27,430 bases of DNA, from positions 1-27,430 of the forward strand of contig CAYYBE010000011.1 of NCBI GenBank assembly GCA_964470345.1, read 5' to 3'. This DNA is from CAYYBE01 sp964470345 (GTDB lineage: Bacteria; Babelota; Babeliae; Babelales; Babelaceae). The notes under the pieces were generated by a model, which saw nothing but the letters and a program-made list of their open reading frames with translations, had not been told where the DNA came from and did no database searches. The translations under genes were made by a program, and so were the position numbers. Shown here one piece after another: positions 6,324-14,205 of this stretch; within the stretch, counting starts at the first letter, position 1; each line of letters starts with the position of its first letter.

Positions 6324-6905
6324 ATGAAAAAACTGTGGTTCGTTCTTTCGCTCTTGGTTACAACAGGTTGTTTTATTCAAGCGTCTGTGCGAGCGAGAGG
6401 ACTGTTTCGTAGCAGCATTGTGTACCAGTTGAACCGATCACAATTTGATGCAAATAATAGTAACAATTGTGTTAACATGAGCGGCTATCAAAGTAGTCTC
6501 TTCCAGAGAAAGCTTGCTGCATTAGGGGTATACCCAGATCTATTTAAAACCGAAGTGTATTCATTTGAACAGTTTATGGATTTTGGGCCAAAATTTTTTA
6601 CGAATGAAAAGAGTATGGCTCTTGAGCTTTCACTGGAAGTTCTTCAAGAACATGGAACGTTTGTACGGGTTGATGCTCCGCCAGACCAAAATCGGCATAT
6701 CTATCTCTATGGAACCCTACTGGTCCCTTTGGCGGCAATCGTCAGAGCTTTCATTTTTAGGGATGGGTATTGGTGTCCGCTCCGTCTTCAAGTCAAAGAG
6801 GGCGTTGGCATGGGTGATTCCCTGATCCAAAAGAAAGGGGCTTTATGGGTCCCATATATGTGCCTCTGTCCAATATCTATTATATTTGATGAATTGGATT
6901 CCTAA
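6324..6905 (+). CDS. putative exported lipoprotein of unknown function
   Basis: A 193-residue protein starting MKKLWFVLSLLVTTGC, a signal peptide with Cys16 in a lipobox-like context. The body is not recognised. It has an alternating hydrophobic region around residues 100-150 (RHIYLYGTLLVPLAAIVRAF) and ends in CLCPISIIFDELDS. There is no clear ribosome-binding site. The 31-nt repeat ends 53 bases before the start. The last third is unusual in composition and a frameshift cannot be excluded. Confidence that the frame is translated is moderate. Confidence 0.5.
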   Translation: MKKLWFVLSLLVTTGCFIQASVRARGLFRSSIVYQLNRSQFDANNSNNCVNMSGYQSSLFQRKLAALGVYPDLFKTEVYSFEQFMDFGPKFFTNEKSMALELSLEVLQEHGTFVRVDAPPDQNRHIYLYGTLLVPLAAIVRAFIFRDGYWCPLRLQVKEGVGMGDSLIQKKGALWVPYMCLCPISIIFDELDS

Positions 6906-6913
6906 TCAGTCCT

Positions 6914-6971
6914 GTCCGGCGTAACCACGTGACGACGGGGGTATACATTTGCCAAACGGCATTGGGGGTAA
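6914..6971 (+). pseudogene. palindromic repeat fused to a GIY-YIG C-terminal tail relic
   Basis: GTCCGGCGTAACC...GTGACGACGG (6914-6938) matches the repeat at 4823-4851. It runs directly into 6939-6971, which translates GYTFAKRHWG-stop, matching the last residues GYAFAKRHLW-stop of the intact gene at 248. The body of the GIY-YIG gene is missing, as if deleted between the upstream repeat and the tail. Confidence 0.7.
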
Positions 6972-6980
6972 GTTTTTAGT

Positions 6981-8102
6981 TTATACATTGCTACGGTGCC
7001 AACGGCGATATCCCCAGATTCCTGCGGCGATTGAAGTCATTATGCCCGCAACTACTTTTAAAGGACTGGTGATAACCAAGTTGATTGCTTTTAATAATGG
7101 AGTGTGAAAAAACCTTTTCTTTCGAATGCAATCGCTTTGTTGTCCATTAAGGAGGCAGAAAAATCCTCCGTTCTTGAGAGTATTTTCAAACAACATTCCA
7201 AAAGCTGGTGCAGCAAATCTGATGCCCATTTCATCATTCACAATATCGATGCCCAAAAGAAAATCAGTTGCAAGAGACTTGTCTGAGGAAACATCGGTGC
7301 AATAATCATATGCAGATGAATACAAGCGGACGTTGTGCTTGAGGTTTCCTTGATTTTGAAATGGCATAAGGAATTGAACCATTCGGTACATGTTATAGCG
7401 AAGCCAATACCCCCGCTTTTCATTTGTGTAGTCGAAAATGTCGGCTTTAATAATTCTAAAAAGTGGTAGGTGTTCAAGAAGCTCTTTTGTATATTGAATG
7501 TCGATCAGATTGAGGTTTATTGTTTTATGTTCGCCTTTGGCGATCAATTTTTTGTTAAGCTTGCTTACTAATACCAATGTTTGGAAAAGGCCGCCGCAGC
7601 CTAATTCGGTAATTGTTACCGAATCTTTATTCTGTAGATAATCGACAATCTTGTCGGTTACATCATCTTCAAGCTTTTTGCGTAATTCGGGATGCTCGAG
7701 CCGATTGGGTGGGCAGTGCTTGAGTGTGCACTCTCCTAAAAGGCCGATAGGATTCTGTTTGCATGCGCGTTGAAACCAGGGAAAGTTTATAAAGGATAAG
7801 TCGCTGGCGAGATACTCATTTTTGGGGTTAAGCCATTCGTGCTCGAAGCTTATACAGTCGAGCAGTAATTTTTCAGGAGTTTTTGTAAGTTTTTCTAAGA
7901 GCATTTGAGGGTTATACGATAAAGCAATTCCTTTTTCTACGGTGACCTCGATGCCCTTTCCTTGGCCAGGGGTAGCGGCGATTTGCAAAAGGGGTACGTT
8001 GTGTCCTACGGAGTCATCCGAATTATAGGCAGATGCGACGCTGGAAAAGGAGAAGCCTGTGAAGGCTATCACGAGCAATGGTTTATAAATGCAGTTAGAC
8101 AT
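6981..8102 (-). CDS. exported methyltransferase-like protein with C-terminal membrane anchor
   Basis: A 373-residue protein. Residues 1-25 form a signal peptide ending in VASA. Around residues 162-172, VTITELGCGG resembles SAM-binding motif I of class I methyltransferases, and LNLIDIQ (Asp201) fits the acidic residue after the second strand. Between residues 85 and 135 there are several cysteines. The C-terminus has a transmembrane helix (about 345-362, VVAGIMTSIAAGIWGY) followed by a basic tail RRWHRSNV. Similar tails end the proteins at 23273 and 24760. An exported SAM enzyme would be unusual because SAM is cytosolic, so the fold may be degenerate or have another role. A perfect 16-bp palindrome lies in its promoter. 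Function is not established. Confidence 0.6.
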   Translation of the reverse strand: MSNCIYKPLLVIAFTGFSFSSVASAYNSDDSVGHNVPLLQIAATPGQGKGIEVTVEKGIALSYNPQMLLEKLTKTPEKLLLDCISFEHEWLNPKNEYLASDLSFINFPWFQRACKQNPIGLLGECTLKHCPPNRLEHPELRKKLEDDVTDKIVDYLQNKDSVTITELGCGGLFQTLVLVSKLNKKLIAKGEHKTINLNLIDIQYTKELLEHLPLFRIIKADIFDYTNEKRGYWLRYNMYRMVQFLMPFQNQGNLKHNVRLYSSAYDYCTDVSSDKSLATDFLLGIDIVNDEMGIRFAAPAFGMLFENTLKNGGFFCLLNGQQSDCIRKKRFFHTPLLKAINLVITSPLKVVAGIMTSIAAGIWGYRRWHRSNV

Positions 8103-8118
8103 TGTGTCGCCTTTCTTA

Positions 8119-8148
8119 TGTATAACATCGATGTTATTTCTCGGTTAA
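8119..8148 (-). promoter_or_regulatory. candidate promoter with palindromic operator
   Basis: On the minus strand TTAACC (8143-8148) and TATACA (8119-8124) are 18 bases apart, 17 bases before the start codon at 8102. A perfect 16-bp palindrome ATAACATCGATGTTAT (8122-8137) overlaps the -10 box and spacer, as expected for a repressor operator. Confidence 0.5.
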
Positions 8149-8209
8149 GATCTTGTACTTCAGTATAAGGCATTAGTTTTGCTATGCAAAAGGTTGGTCT
8201 CGCTCAGAA

Positions 8210-8260
8210 GTAGCCACGTGAAGACTGAGTTATGCATTCGCGAAGAGGGATTTGCGGTAA
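8210..8260 (+). pseudogene. second GIY-YIG C-terminal tail relic with repeat remnant
   Basis: GTAGCCACGTGAAGACTG (8210-8227) is a diverged version of the repeat at 6921-6938. It is followed by 8228-8260, which translates SYAFAKRDLR-stop. Same arrangement as 6914-6971, in the intergenic region before the FAD oxidoreductase. Confidence 0.65.
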
Positions 8261-8371
8261 CCCGAGAATATAACCCTCGTATTTGAGCAAATACTTGCTG
8301 CAAACGTTGAAGAAATACTAGTCTTTTCTTGATCTAGGCATAAATGGTATATGTTATGAAAGATTATCCTC

Positions 8372-9673
8372 ATGAAAAAAACGATTTTTCCTCAAGATGA
8401 GAACTTTTGGTATCTCGCACGGCAAGACATAGGTCCACTCAGAGACAATCTGGAAGCTGATGTAGTTGTTGTTGGTGGTGGTATGGCCGGTATTACCGCT
8501 GCGCAAGCTTTCGCGCAAAAAGGTAAAAAGGTTGTATTACTTGAAGCCTATTTCTGTGGTGCAGGCGCGTCAGGAAAAAGTTCTGGATTTATTACACCGA
8601 ATGGTGAAATTGGGTTATCTGAATTTGTTCGACGTTACGGAGTTGAAGGTGGATTGGCGATTTGGAAGTTGCTTGAAAAACGGGGTATGGAACATATCCG
8701 AAAAAATATCAAAGATTACAAAATTGAGTGTGATTATATTGAAGAGGATGCTTTAGAAGTTGCCAGTACAGAAAAAGATTTAGCGATGATCGTTAAAGAA
8801 GCTGAATATTTATCTCGATTTGGTTTTGACTCAAGCTTTACCAAAAAAGAGGATATTCCCGCACTTCTTGGTACAAAAAAGTACTATGGCGGTGTAACCT
8901 ATCGCAACAACTTTGGTATAAACGCGTATAAGTATTGTACGGCCATGAAAAATATTCTTACGCAACAAGGGGTAGCTATCTATGAGGAGACTCCCGTAGT
9001 GGCGTTAGATGCTCATGTGGTGACGACGCTGCATGCGACTGTGAAGGCTGAAACCATTATTGTTTGTGCAGATCGTTTTATTCCTACGTTGGGCAAGCTT
9101 ACCCAAGAAATTTATCATGTCCAAAATTTCTTATTACTATCTCAAGTACTTACCGACCATGAAGTACAAAAAATCTTCCCACAAAGAAAACTCATGGTGT
9201 GGGACACTGAATCAATTTATAATTTTTATCGCATGACCGGTAATCGATTATTGCTTGGTGGTGGTTCAATGTGGAAAGCATTCAATGCAAATGCTTCGTA
9301 TCATAGCGAATTCATGTATAAAAAACTAACTTATTATTTTGCTGACACATTTCCCGATATCGAGATTCAATTTGAACAACTATGGCCAGGGCTGATAGGT
9401 ATTAGTAAGGACATAGCGCCTCTTGTTGGTCACGATAAGCTGATACCATCTATCTATTATGTAGGCGTTCCTGCTGGGTTAACGGTTGCCGCTATGTTGG
9501 GTAATTATGCCGCAGACCATATTGTTGATGGAGAAGATGCACTGAAGAACTATTTTTCACCCTATCGCGAGTTTAGAGTGGGCGGTGTTTTGCAATCAAT
9601 TTTAGGCACCAAACTATCATTCGCTTTCTCGACTTCCAACCCGCCGAAAGCGTATCAGGAAAAAGCTAAATAA
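8372..9673 (+). CDS. FAD-dependent oxidoreductase, DAO family
   Basis: A 433-residue flavoprotein. The Rossmann dinucleotide-binding motif VVVVGGGMAGITAA is at about residues 31-44, with the acidic strand end VVLLEA about 20 residues later and GASGKSSGFI following, as in D-amino-acid-oxidase-type enzymes (gamma-glutamylputrescine oxidase, glycine oxidase). The C-terminal FAD contact is GVPAGLTVAAMLGNYAADHI near residue 370. Enzymes of this family oxidise amines or amino acids with O2. The substrate cannot be read from sequence. There is no signal peptide, so it is cytosolic. The N-terminal MKKTIFPQDENFWYLAR resembles the N-terminal extension of the gamma-glutamylputrescine oxidase group, and a copy of this start survives as a relic at 3832. 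Confidence 0.88.
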   Translation: MKKTIFPQDENFWYLARQDIGPLRDNLEADVVVVGGGMAGITAAQAFAQKGKKVVLLEAYFCGAGASGKSSGFITPNGEIGLSEFVRRYGVEGGLAIWKLLEKRGMEHIRKNIKDYKIECDYIEEDALEVASTEKDLAMIVKEAEYLSRFGFDSSFTKKEDIPALLGTKKYYGGVTYRNNFGINAYKYCTAMKNILTQQGVAIYEETPVVALDAHVVTTLHATVKAETIIVCADRFIPTLGKLTQEIYHVQNFLLLSQVLTDHEVQKIFPQRKLMVWDTESIYNFYRMTGNRLLLGGGSMWKAFNANASYHSEFMYKKLTYYFADTFPDIEIQFEQLWPGLIGISKDIAPLVGHDKLIPSIYYVGVPAGLTVAAMLGNYAADHIVDGEDALKNYFSPYREFRVGGVLQSILGTKLSFAFSTSNPPKAYQEKAK

Positions 9674-9697
9674 CATGTTGGGCGAGTTATTCATCTC

Positions 9698-9727
9698 TTG
9701 ATTTGCATGCAATTAAATCTCTATGCT
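9698..9727 (+). promoter_or_regulatory. candidate promoter for the secreted protein at 9776
   Basis: TTGATT (9698-9703) and TATGCT (9722-9727) are separated by 18 bases and lie 49 bases before the start codon. Consensus matching only. Confidence 0.35.
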
Positions 9728-9775
9728 CAAAATTGAGAGTCAGAGTAGAAATGGAGTAAAAAGGGGTGACGATTT

Positions 9776-10681
9776 ATGAAGAAGCTATTGGGATTATTGT
9801 TATTAGCGTGTAGCTGTGCAGGATTATACTCGAGCCAAAATGCCTTGCAACCAAAAGAGGGCTCATGCGAGAAAACGTATGTAACTATTACGAATTTTAC
9901 ATGGAATCAGAAGTTAAGAATCTCAGAAACTACTTTACGTTTTGAAAAAGGAATCAAATTCCCCGAGATACAGTCATTTTTGATGCGCCATTCTACTTGG
10001 AAGACCTATGAAGCAGTGCTGAGCCGCAAACCATCTCAACCTCGCATAATTAAATATCGTTCTCGCATGAAGAAGGCTCAGGTTCAAGCTGTTCTTAACG
10101 AATTTAATGCACAAAAAAACAAAGAAAAATGTGGCAAAGCGGCACAAGTTCAGCAGAATAAAGAAGTAGATTCGAAGGAGGCTAAAGCTGCAGCAGAGGT
10201 AGTAGAACTTGTAGCCGAACGTGTGCCTGAAAATGTGGTTCAAAAAGCAGCCGTTGAACAGAAGCAGAAAAAGGTTCTCAGGATCATCAATGCTCTGCCT
10301 AACAATGATATTACGGTTTCATATCGTGCTTTGGGCGGCTCCGGTTCTGTGTCAATAAGGCGAGGTGCATCTATGGAAGGTACTCCGGCACATCTGCTTG
10401 AATTTAATATCGATCGAATTTTTATCGATCGTAATCCCCAACAGTCAGATGAGTATAGAAAAAAGTATAAACTAAGTGCTGATGCTAAAGTTCCTCTGAT
10501 AGTTGCTCATCCGCAAGTAGAGCTAGAAGCAGAACGCAAAAATATGCATGCATTTGCAAGTTCAACTAACCTGGTAGTACACGTGAAGGAATCTCCAGAA
10601 GGCGGGGACCCCGATAGCATCGTAGTGACGATAACAGATGAAAACAACAAAACGCTCGATTTTAATTTCAAGCTTTCCTGA
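9776..10681 (+). CDS. exported protein of unknown function, coiled-coil linker
   Basis: A 301-residue protein with N-terminus MKKLLGLLLLACSCAG, a signal peptide with a lipobox-like LACSC (Cys12 or Cys14). AAGGGGTG lies about eight bases before the ATG. The N-terminal domain (35-115) is basic and strand-rich, ending YRSRMKKAQVQAVLNEF. An Ala/Lys/Glu-rich stretch (about 115-168) looks like a flexible or coiled-coil linker. The C-terminal domain (170-301) is strand-rich (ITVSYRALGGSGSVSIRRG, DSIVVTITDENNKTLDFNFKL) and resembles a beta-sandwich, but I cannot name a family. It is convergent with the membrane protein on the opposite strand. Confidence 0.65.
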   Translation: MKKLLGLLLLACSCAGLYSSQNALQPKEGSCEKTYVTITNFTWNQKLRISETTLRFEKGIKFPEIQSFLMRHSTWKTYEAVLSRKPSQPRIIKYRSRMKKAQVQAVLNEFNAQKNKEKCGKAAQVQQNKEVDSKEAKAAAEVVELVAERVPENVVQKAAVEQKQKKVLRIINALPNNDITVSYRALGGSGSVSIRRGASMEGTPAHLLEFNIDRIFIDRNPQQSDEYRKKYKLSADAKVPLIVAHPQVELEAERKNMHAFASSTNLVVHVKESPEGGDPDSIVVTITDENNKTLDFNFKLS

Positions 10682-10712
10682 ATGACAGATACCCTGTTGT
10701 CATGTTAATTTC

Positions 10713-11369
10713 TTAGGGCTTTGTTGTCAGGCTTTTTGGTTTTGCAGAACTTATTATCCAATAAAGCAACATGCTGAGTGTAGCTGCAAAGAAACACCAG
10801 ATAGAGGTGAGCCACGTTGTATACACAAAAAATGAAACAATAAAAGAAATCAGAAAGGCTAACCCTAAAATCCACATCTTTTTTATGCTCGAAATAAAGA
10901 AGGGTAAAATCGTGGCAATGAGATAGGGGATAGTAAAATAATATGAGAAAGCGGTATCTTTCACACTGTAAAAAATATGGCATGATACGATCTGCGCCTG
11001 TATTTCATAAAATACCAGGTGGAAAATAGCGTATGCGGTAAGGCTGAGTCCTACAAGAAATGGGATATAGAGAAGTCTTTTTCTCGTAATCTGCTGTTCA
11101 TACGCTAAAGTTGCGATTGAAATATAGATTGGCCAGAGAATAAAAGCTGTACCTATAAACATATATGATGCCGGAAGAATAAAAGCCTCACTTATTTTGT
11201 TGCCGAGAGCGAGCCATACAATCCCCTCACTGAACTGCTGTAGAGCAAACAAGAGTGGAATGAGTGATAGGGGGTATAGCCGTTTATCTTGGACTTTCTT
11301 GGTAGTTAGCAGACCAATTACTGACAAAGCTCCGGCAGCTGAAAAGCTTGCGCCTGCTGAAAAACACAT
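10713..11369 (-). CDS. polytopic membrane protein, DUF6629-like
   Basis: A 218-residue protein with about seven hydrophobic helices. The start MCFSAGASF and the segment LSLIPLLFALQQFSEGIVWLAL (residues 33-54) match what I recall of the DUF6629 membrane family, whose function is unknown. The start is supported by AGGGGG a few bases before the ATG on the minus strand. The C-terminal tail SSAKPKSLTTKP is polar. It is divergent from the Dus gene, with the intergenic region around 11370-11559. There an inverted GGAAC/GTTCC (about 11434-11455) could be regulatory. Confidence 0.72.
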   Translation of the reverse strand: MCFSAGASFSAAGALSVIGLLTTKKVQDKRLYPLSLIPLLFALQQFSEGIVWLALGNKISEAFILPASYMFIGTAFILWPIYISIATLAYEQQITRKRLLYIPFLVGLSLTAYAIFHLVFYEIQAQIVSCHIFYSVKDTAFSYYFTIPYLIATILPFFISSIKKMWILGLAFLISFIVSFFVYTTWLTSIWCFFAATLSMLLYWIISSAKPKSLTTKP

Positions 11370-11559
11370 ACGACCCCCTTTGGTTTAGAAAACTTTTACT
11401 CCCAAGGACCACACTACCACAAAGCGATCGGTTGGAACAAGAAAGCGTATGTTCCATACATCTCGAATTGCTCGAGAGTTTCACAAGCCAAACTGTTGTC
11501 CAAACGGGTATGAGCTACTGGCTTTTCCTAAAGCGCTCTTTTTTGGCATACTAGAGAAT

Positions 11560-12558
11560 ATGCATCTTCCATCCTTAACCATGTGTGCCCTCGATATGAA
11601 CTATTGGAACAGCCCATTAATTATACAAAATCGCTCATTTGGACGCTTTATTGGTAGCCCCTTAGACGGTGTAACTGATCAGCCGTTTCGTAAGGCGGTA
11701 CGTCTCTTTTCTCCTGAAGTACTTCTGTACACAGAAATATGCCATTGCGATGCAATTGTGCACTGTGAACCAGTAAAGTGGGGGCTTGAGGTTGGAGAAC
11801 CGCATATCAATTTTCAGATGAGTGCCGCAAATGAAACCTTTATTGAAAAGGCTTGTGAACGGGTCTTGGCCCAGGGTATTGATATGGTCGACATCAATGT
11901 TGGTTGCCCTGCGCAAACCGTGATTAGCAAGGGTGCCGGCTCTGCCCTTATGGGGGATGTGCCCCGTCTTAAGGCAGTTATTACAAAATTTCGGGCATGT
12001 CTGCCGGGGATTCTAACGGTCAAAATTCGTGCGGGGTTCAAGGAGCACAATGCTCTTGAGGTTGCCAAGATGCTTGAAGATCTGGGAGTGAATGCTCTTT
12101 GTGTTCATCCGCGCCTACAAACGGAACGCTTTAAGGGGCAGCCAGACTACGCATTGGTCGGCACCATAAAACAGCAACTCCGTATACCGGTGCTTATCTC
12201 GGGCGGCATCAAAAGCTTTGCAGATGCAAAGGCTGTCTATGAAATGACGGGGGTTGATGGTTTTCTGGTCGGGAGAGCGTTGCTTGGTAAACCATGGTTG
12301 CTTGCCCAAATGAACGCAGAATCACAGGGCGGTGTCTGGGAAATGACGCCTGAGCGCATACAAGATACGATGCTGAAGCATCTTGATGCCGCAGTTGCTT
12401 GGTGCGGACCAAGCCGTGGGTTAGCTTGCTTTAAAAAGCATCTTAAAGTGTATTTAGAGCAACTTGGGGTTGAACGGGAGCTGGCTATTACCTTGTTAAG
12501 TACCTCGAGCCCAGAGCAGTTTCAAGAACTGTTTGGCAAACGCTGCGAATCAAAGTAA
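11560..12558 (+). CDS. dus: tRNA-dihydrouridine synthase (Dus family)
   Basis: An FMN-dependent TIM-barrel enzyme reducing uridine to dihydrouridine in tRNA D-loops. Visible are the FMN-binding start GSPLDGVTDQPFR (family usually APMAGVTD), the catalytic segment DINVGCPAQ...KGAGSALM with the proton-donor Cys, VHPRLQTERFKGQPDY, and the phosphate-binding end ISGGIKSFADA...VGRALLGKPWL. It is closest in layout to DusB. The start is uncertain: the frame is open further upstream, and ATGs at 11560, 11581 and 11596 lack a strong ribosome-binding site. 11560 gives about 30 residues before the conserved core, and 11596 is about equally plausible. A strong terminator follows. Confidence 0.9.
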   Translation: MHLPSLTMCALDMNYWNSPLIIQNRSFGRFIGSPLDGVTDQPFRKAVRLFSPEVLLYTEICHCDAIVHCEPVKWGLEVGEPHINFQMSAANETFIEKACERVLAQGIDMVDINVGCPAQTVISKGAGSALMGDVPRLKAVITKFRACLPGILTVKIRAGFKEHNALEVAKMLEDLGVNALCVHPRLQTERFKGQPDYALVGTIKQQLRIPVLISGGIKSFADAKAVYEMTGVDGFLVGRALLGKPWLLAQMNAESQGGVWEMTPERIQDTMLKHLDAAVAWCGPSRGLACFKKHLKVYLEQLGVERELAITLLSTSSPEQFQELFGKRCESK

Positions 12559-12599
12559 CTCTACCACCGTTATTTTCACAAATTTTTAGATACATACTT

Positions 12600-12629
12600 G
12601 TCCTTAGGAAAAAATCCTGGGGACTTTTT
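12600..12629 (+). terminator. Rho-independent terminator of dus
   Basis: GTCCTTAGGA (12600-12609) pairs with TCCTGGGGAC (12615-12624) including two G-U pairs, around an AAAAA loop, followed by TTTTT. Confidence 0.88.
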
Positions 12630-12721
12630 ATTGGCCATTTTGGAGGACTGTTTCATAAAAGCTTCGACTTAACTATGCTTGTTATTGATGGAGAGTAACT
12701 AGTAAGAGAGTAGGGGGAAGC

Positions 12722-14077
12722 ATGAAAGTAACGTTTTTTGGTGCAGTCGAAGGAGTAACAGGATCGCGCTATCTTGTCGAGCATGAACAGACAAAGATTT
12801 TAGTTGATTGTGGAATGTTTCAAGGGCCTCGTGAAATTACTCAGCGTAATTTGGATCCCTTTCCTATAGAGCCGAACAGCATTAGCGCTGTTGTATTAAC
12901 TCACGCTCACATTGACCATACCGGATATATACCGGCATTAGTAAAAAAGGGTTTTACGGGTACCATATACTGTTCGCAAGGCACCTTTGCATTGTGCTCT
13001 CTGCTGCTTGTTGATAGCGGCTCTTTGCAAGAAGGAGAGGCAAATCATCTTAATCAAAGGGGTGGTCCTGATCATCCACCAGCAGTAGCGCTGTATACGG
13101 CACTTGATGCTGAGAAAGCATTAAAATTTTTTAAGGCGGTTGATTATGATACAGTGATAACTCTGGGTAGCTTAAAGGTTACGTTCGTCCGCTCAGGACA
13201 TATTATTGGCTCAACATTTGTTGTTGTATCAGATGGTAAACAGACGCTTACTTTTTCTGGAGATCTTGGTCGTCCGAACCAATATATCTTAAAAGATCCT
13301 CCAGCGCTCAAACAGACTGATTTTTTAGTTGTTGAATCAACCTATGGTGATAGGCTGCATGCAAAAAATGATCCGATAAAAATCATAGGCGACGTTATTA
13401 ATGCAACGGTTGCCAAGGGAGGCGTTCTTATTATCCCCTGCTTTGCGGTAGGGCGCACTGAGACGATGCTCTATTGCCTGTATCAATTAAAGCAAAAGAA
13501 GATAATTCCCGACATCCCTGTATTTTTAGATAGCCCAATGGCTATTAATGTCACTGATTTCTTGTGTACGTTTACCGGTGAGTACAAAATGCCACCTGAC
13601 GTATGTAGGGATATTCTGAATATTGCTACACCTACACCTTCCGTGGAAGAATCTCGAGAAATTGATCGTATTCAGCAACCTGCAATCATTATCGCAGGAA
13701 GTGGTATGGCCGATGGTGGACGAGTTGTCTTTCATTTGAAACGTTTTATTTCTGATCCTAAAAACACGGTACTTTTTGTGGGGTATCAAGCAGAAGGTAC
13801 GGAAGGGCATGCGTTAGTTGCTGGTGCAAAAGCAATAAAAATACATGATGAATCGTATTCGGTGCGAGCTGAAATAAAAGAGCTCGAAAGTCTTTCTGCG
13901 CATGCTGATTATGAAGAAATTTTGGAATGGCTTGGGCATTTCGAAAGTAAGATTAAAAAAGTATTTGTTACCCATGGTGAAATACATGCTGCCCTAGCAT
14001 TGCAAAAGAAAATAGAAGAGCGCTTTGGTTGGACGGTGGTTGTACCAAAATATTTAGAATCGTTCGATTTGGAGTAA
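12722..14077 (+). CDS. MBL-fold beta-CASP RNA-processing exonuclease
   Basis: A 451-residue metallo-beta-lactamase/beta-CASP protein of the CPSF73-like bacterial group. Metal-binding motif THAHIDHTG is at about residues 60-68, SGHIIGST supplies the next His, and FSGDLG the bridging Asp. The beta-CASP insertion begins at VESTYGDR, with ALIIPCFAVGR-type residues (GVLIIPCFAVGRTE) and GSGMADGGRVVFHL near residue 337, then LSAHADYEE and the C-terminal VFVTHGE (RMMBL region). Such enzymes are Zn-dependent endo/5'-3' exonucleases acting on RNA. AGGGGG precedes the ATG. It is a standalone gene, cytosolic, and all catalytic motifs are present. Confidence 0.92.
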   Translation: MKVTFFGAVEGVTGSRYLVEHEQTKILVDCGMFQGPREITQRNLDPFPIEPNSISAVVLTHAHIDHTGYIPALVKKGFTGTIYCSQGTFALCSLLLVDSGSLQEGEANHLNQRGGPDHPPAVALYTALDAEKALKFFKAVDYDTVITLGSLKVTFVRSGHIIGSTFVVVSDGKQTLTFSGDLGRPNQYILKDPPALKQTDFLVVESTYGDRLHAKNDPIKIIGDVINATVAKGGVLIIPCFAVGRTETMLYCLYQLKQKKIIPDIPVFLDSPMAINVTDFLCTFTGEYKMPPDVCRDILNIATPTPSVEESREIDRIQQPAIIIAGSGMADGGRVVFHLKRFISDPKNTVLFVGYQAEGTEGHALVAGAKAIKIHDESYSVRAEIKELESLSAHADYEEILEWLGHFESKIKKVFVTHGEIHAALALQKKIEERFGWTVVVPKYLESFDLE

Positions 14078-14205
14078 TTGGTTTGGTGTTGTGTAACCGC
14101 GATTGGATCGTCTTTGAGTGAGTAAGGTTTTGTTTTGCCTTCATAATAAACGCCAGTATACTGTAAATCGCATTCCGTATGATCTACTCAGTAAAGGGCG
14201 TAAGC

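Noticed and set aside
10684..10705. ATGACA/TGTCAT inverted repeat between convergent genes
   Set aside because: Only a 6-bp stem with a 10-nt loop and no T-run; too weak to call a terminator.
11449..11559. Longer N-terminus for the Dus gene
   Set aside because: The extra 37 residues precede any conserved Dus sequence and overlap the divergent promoter region.
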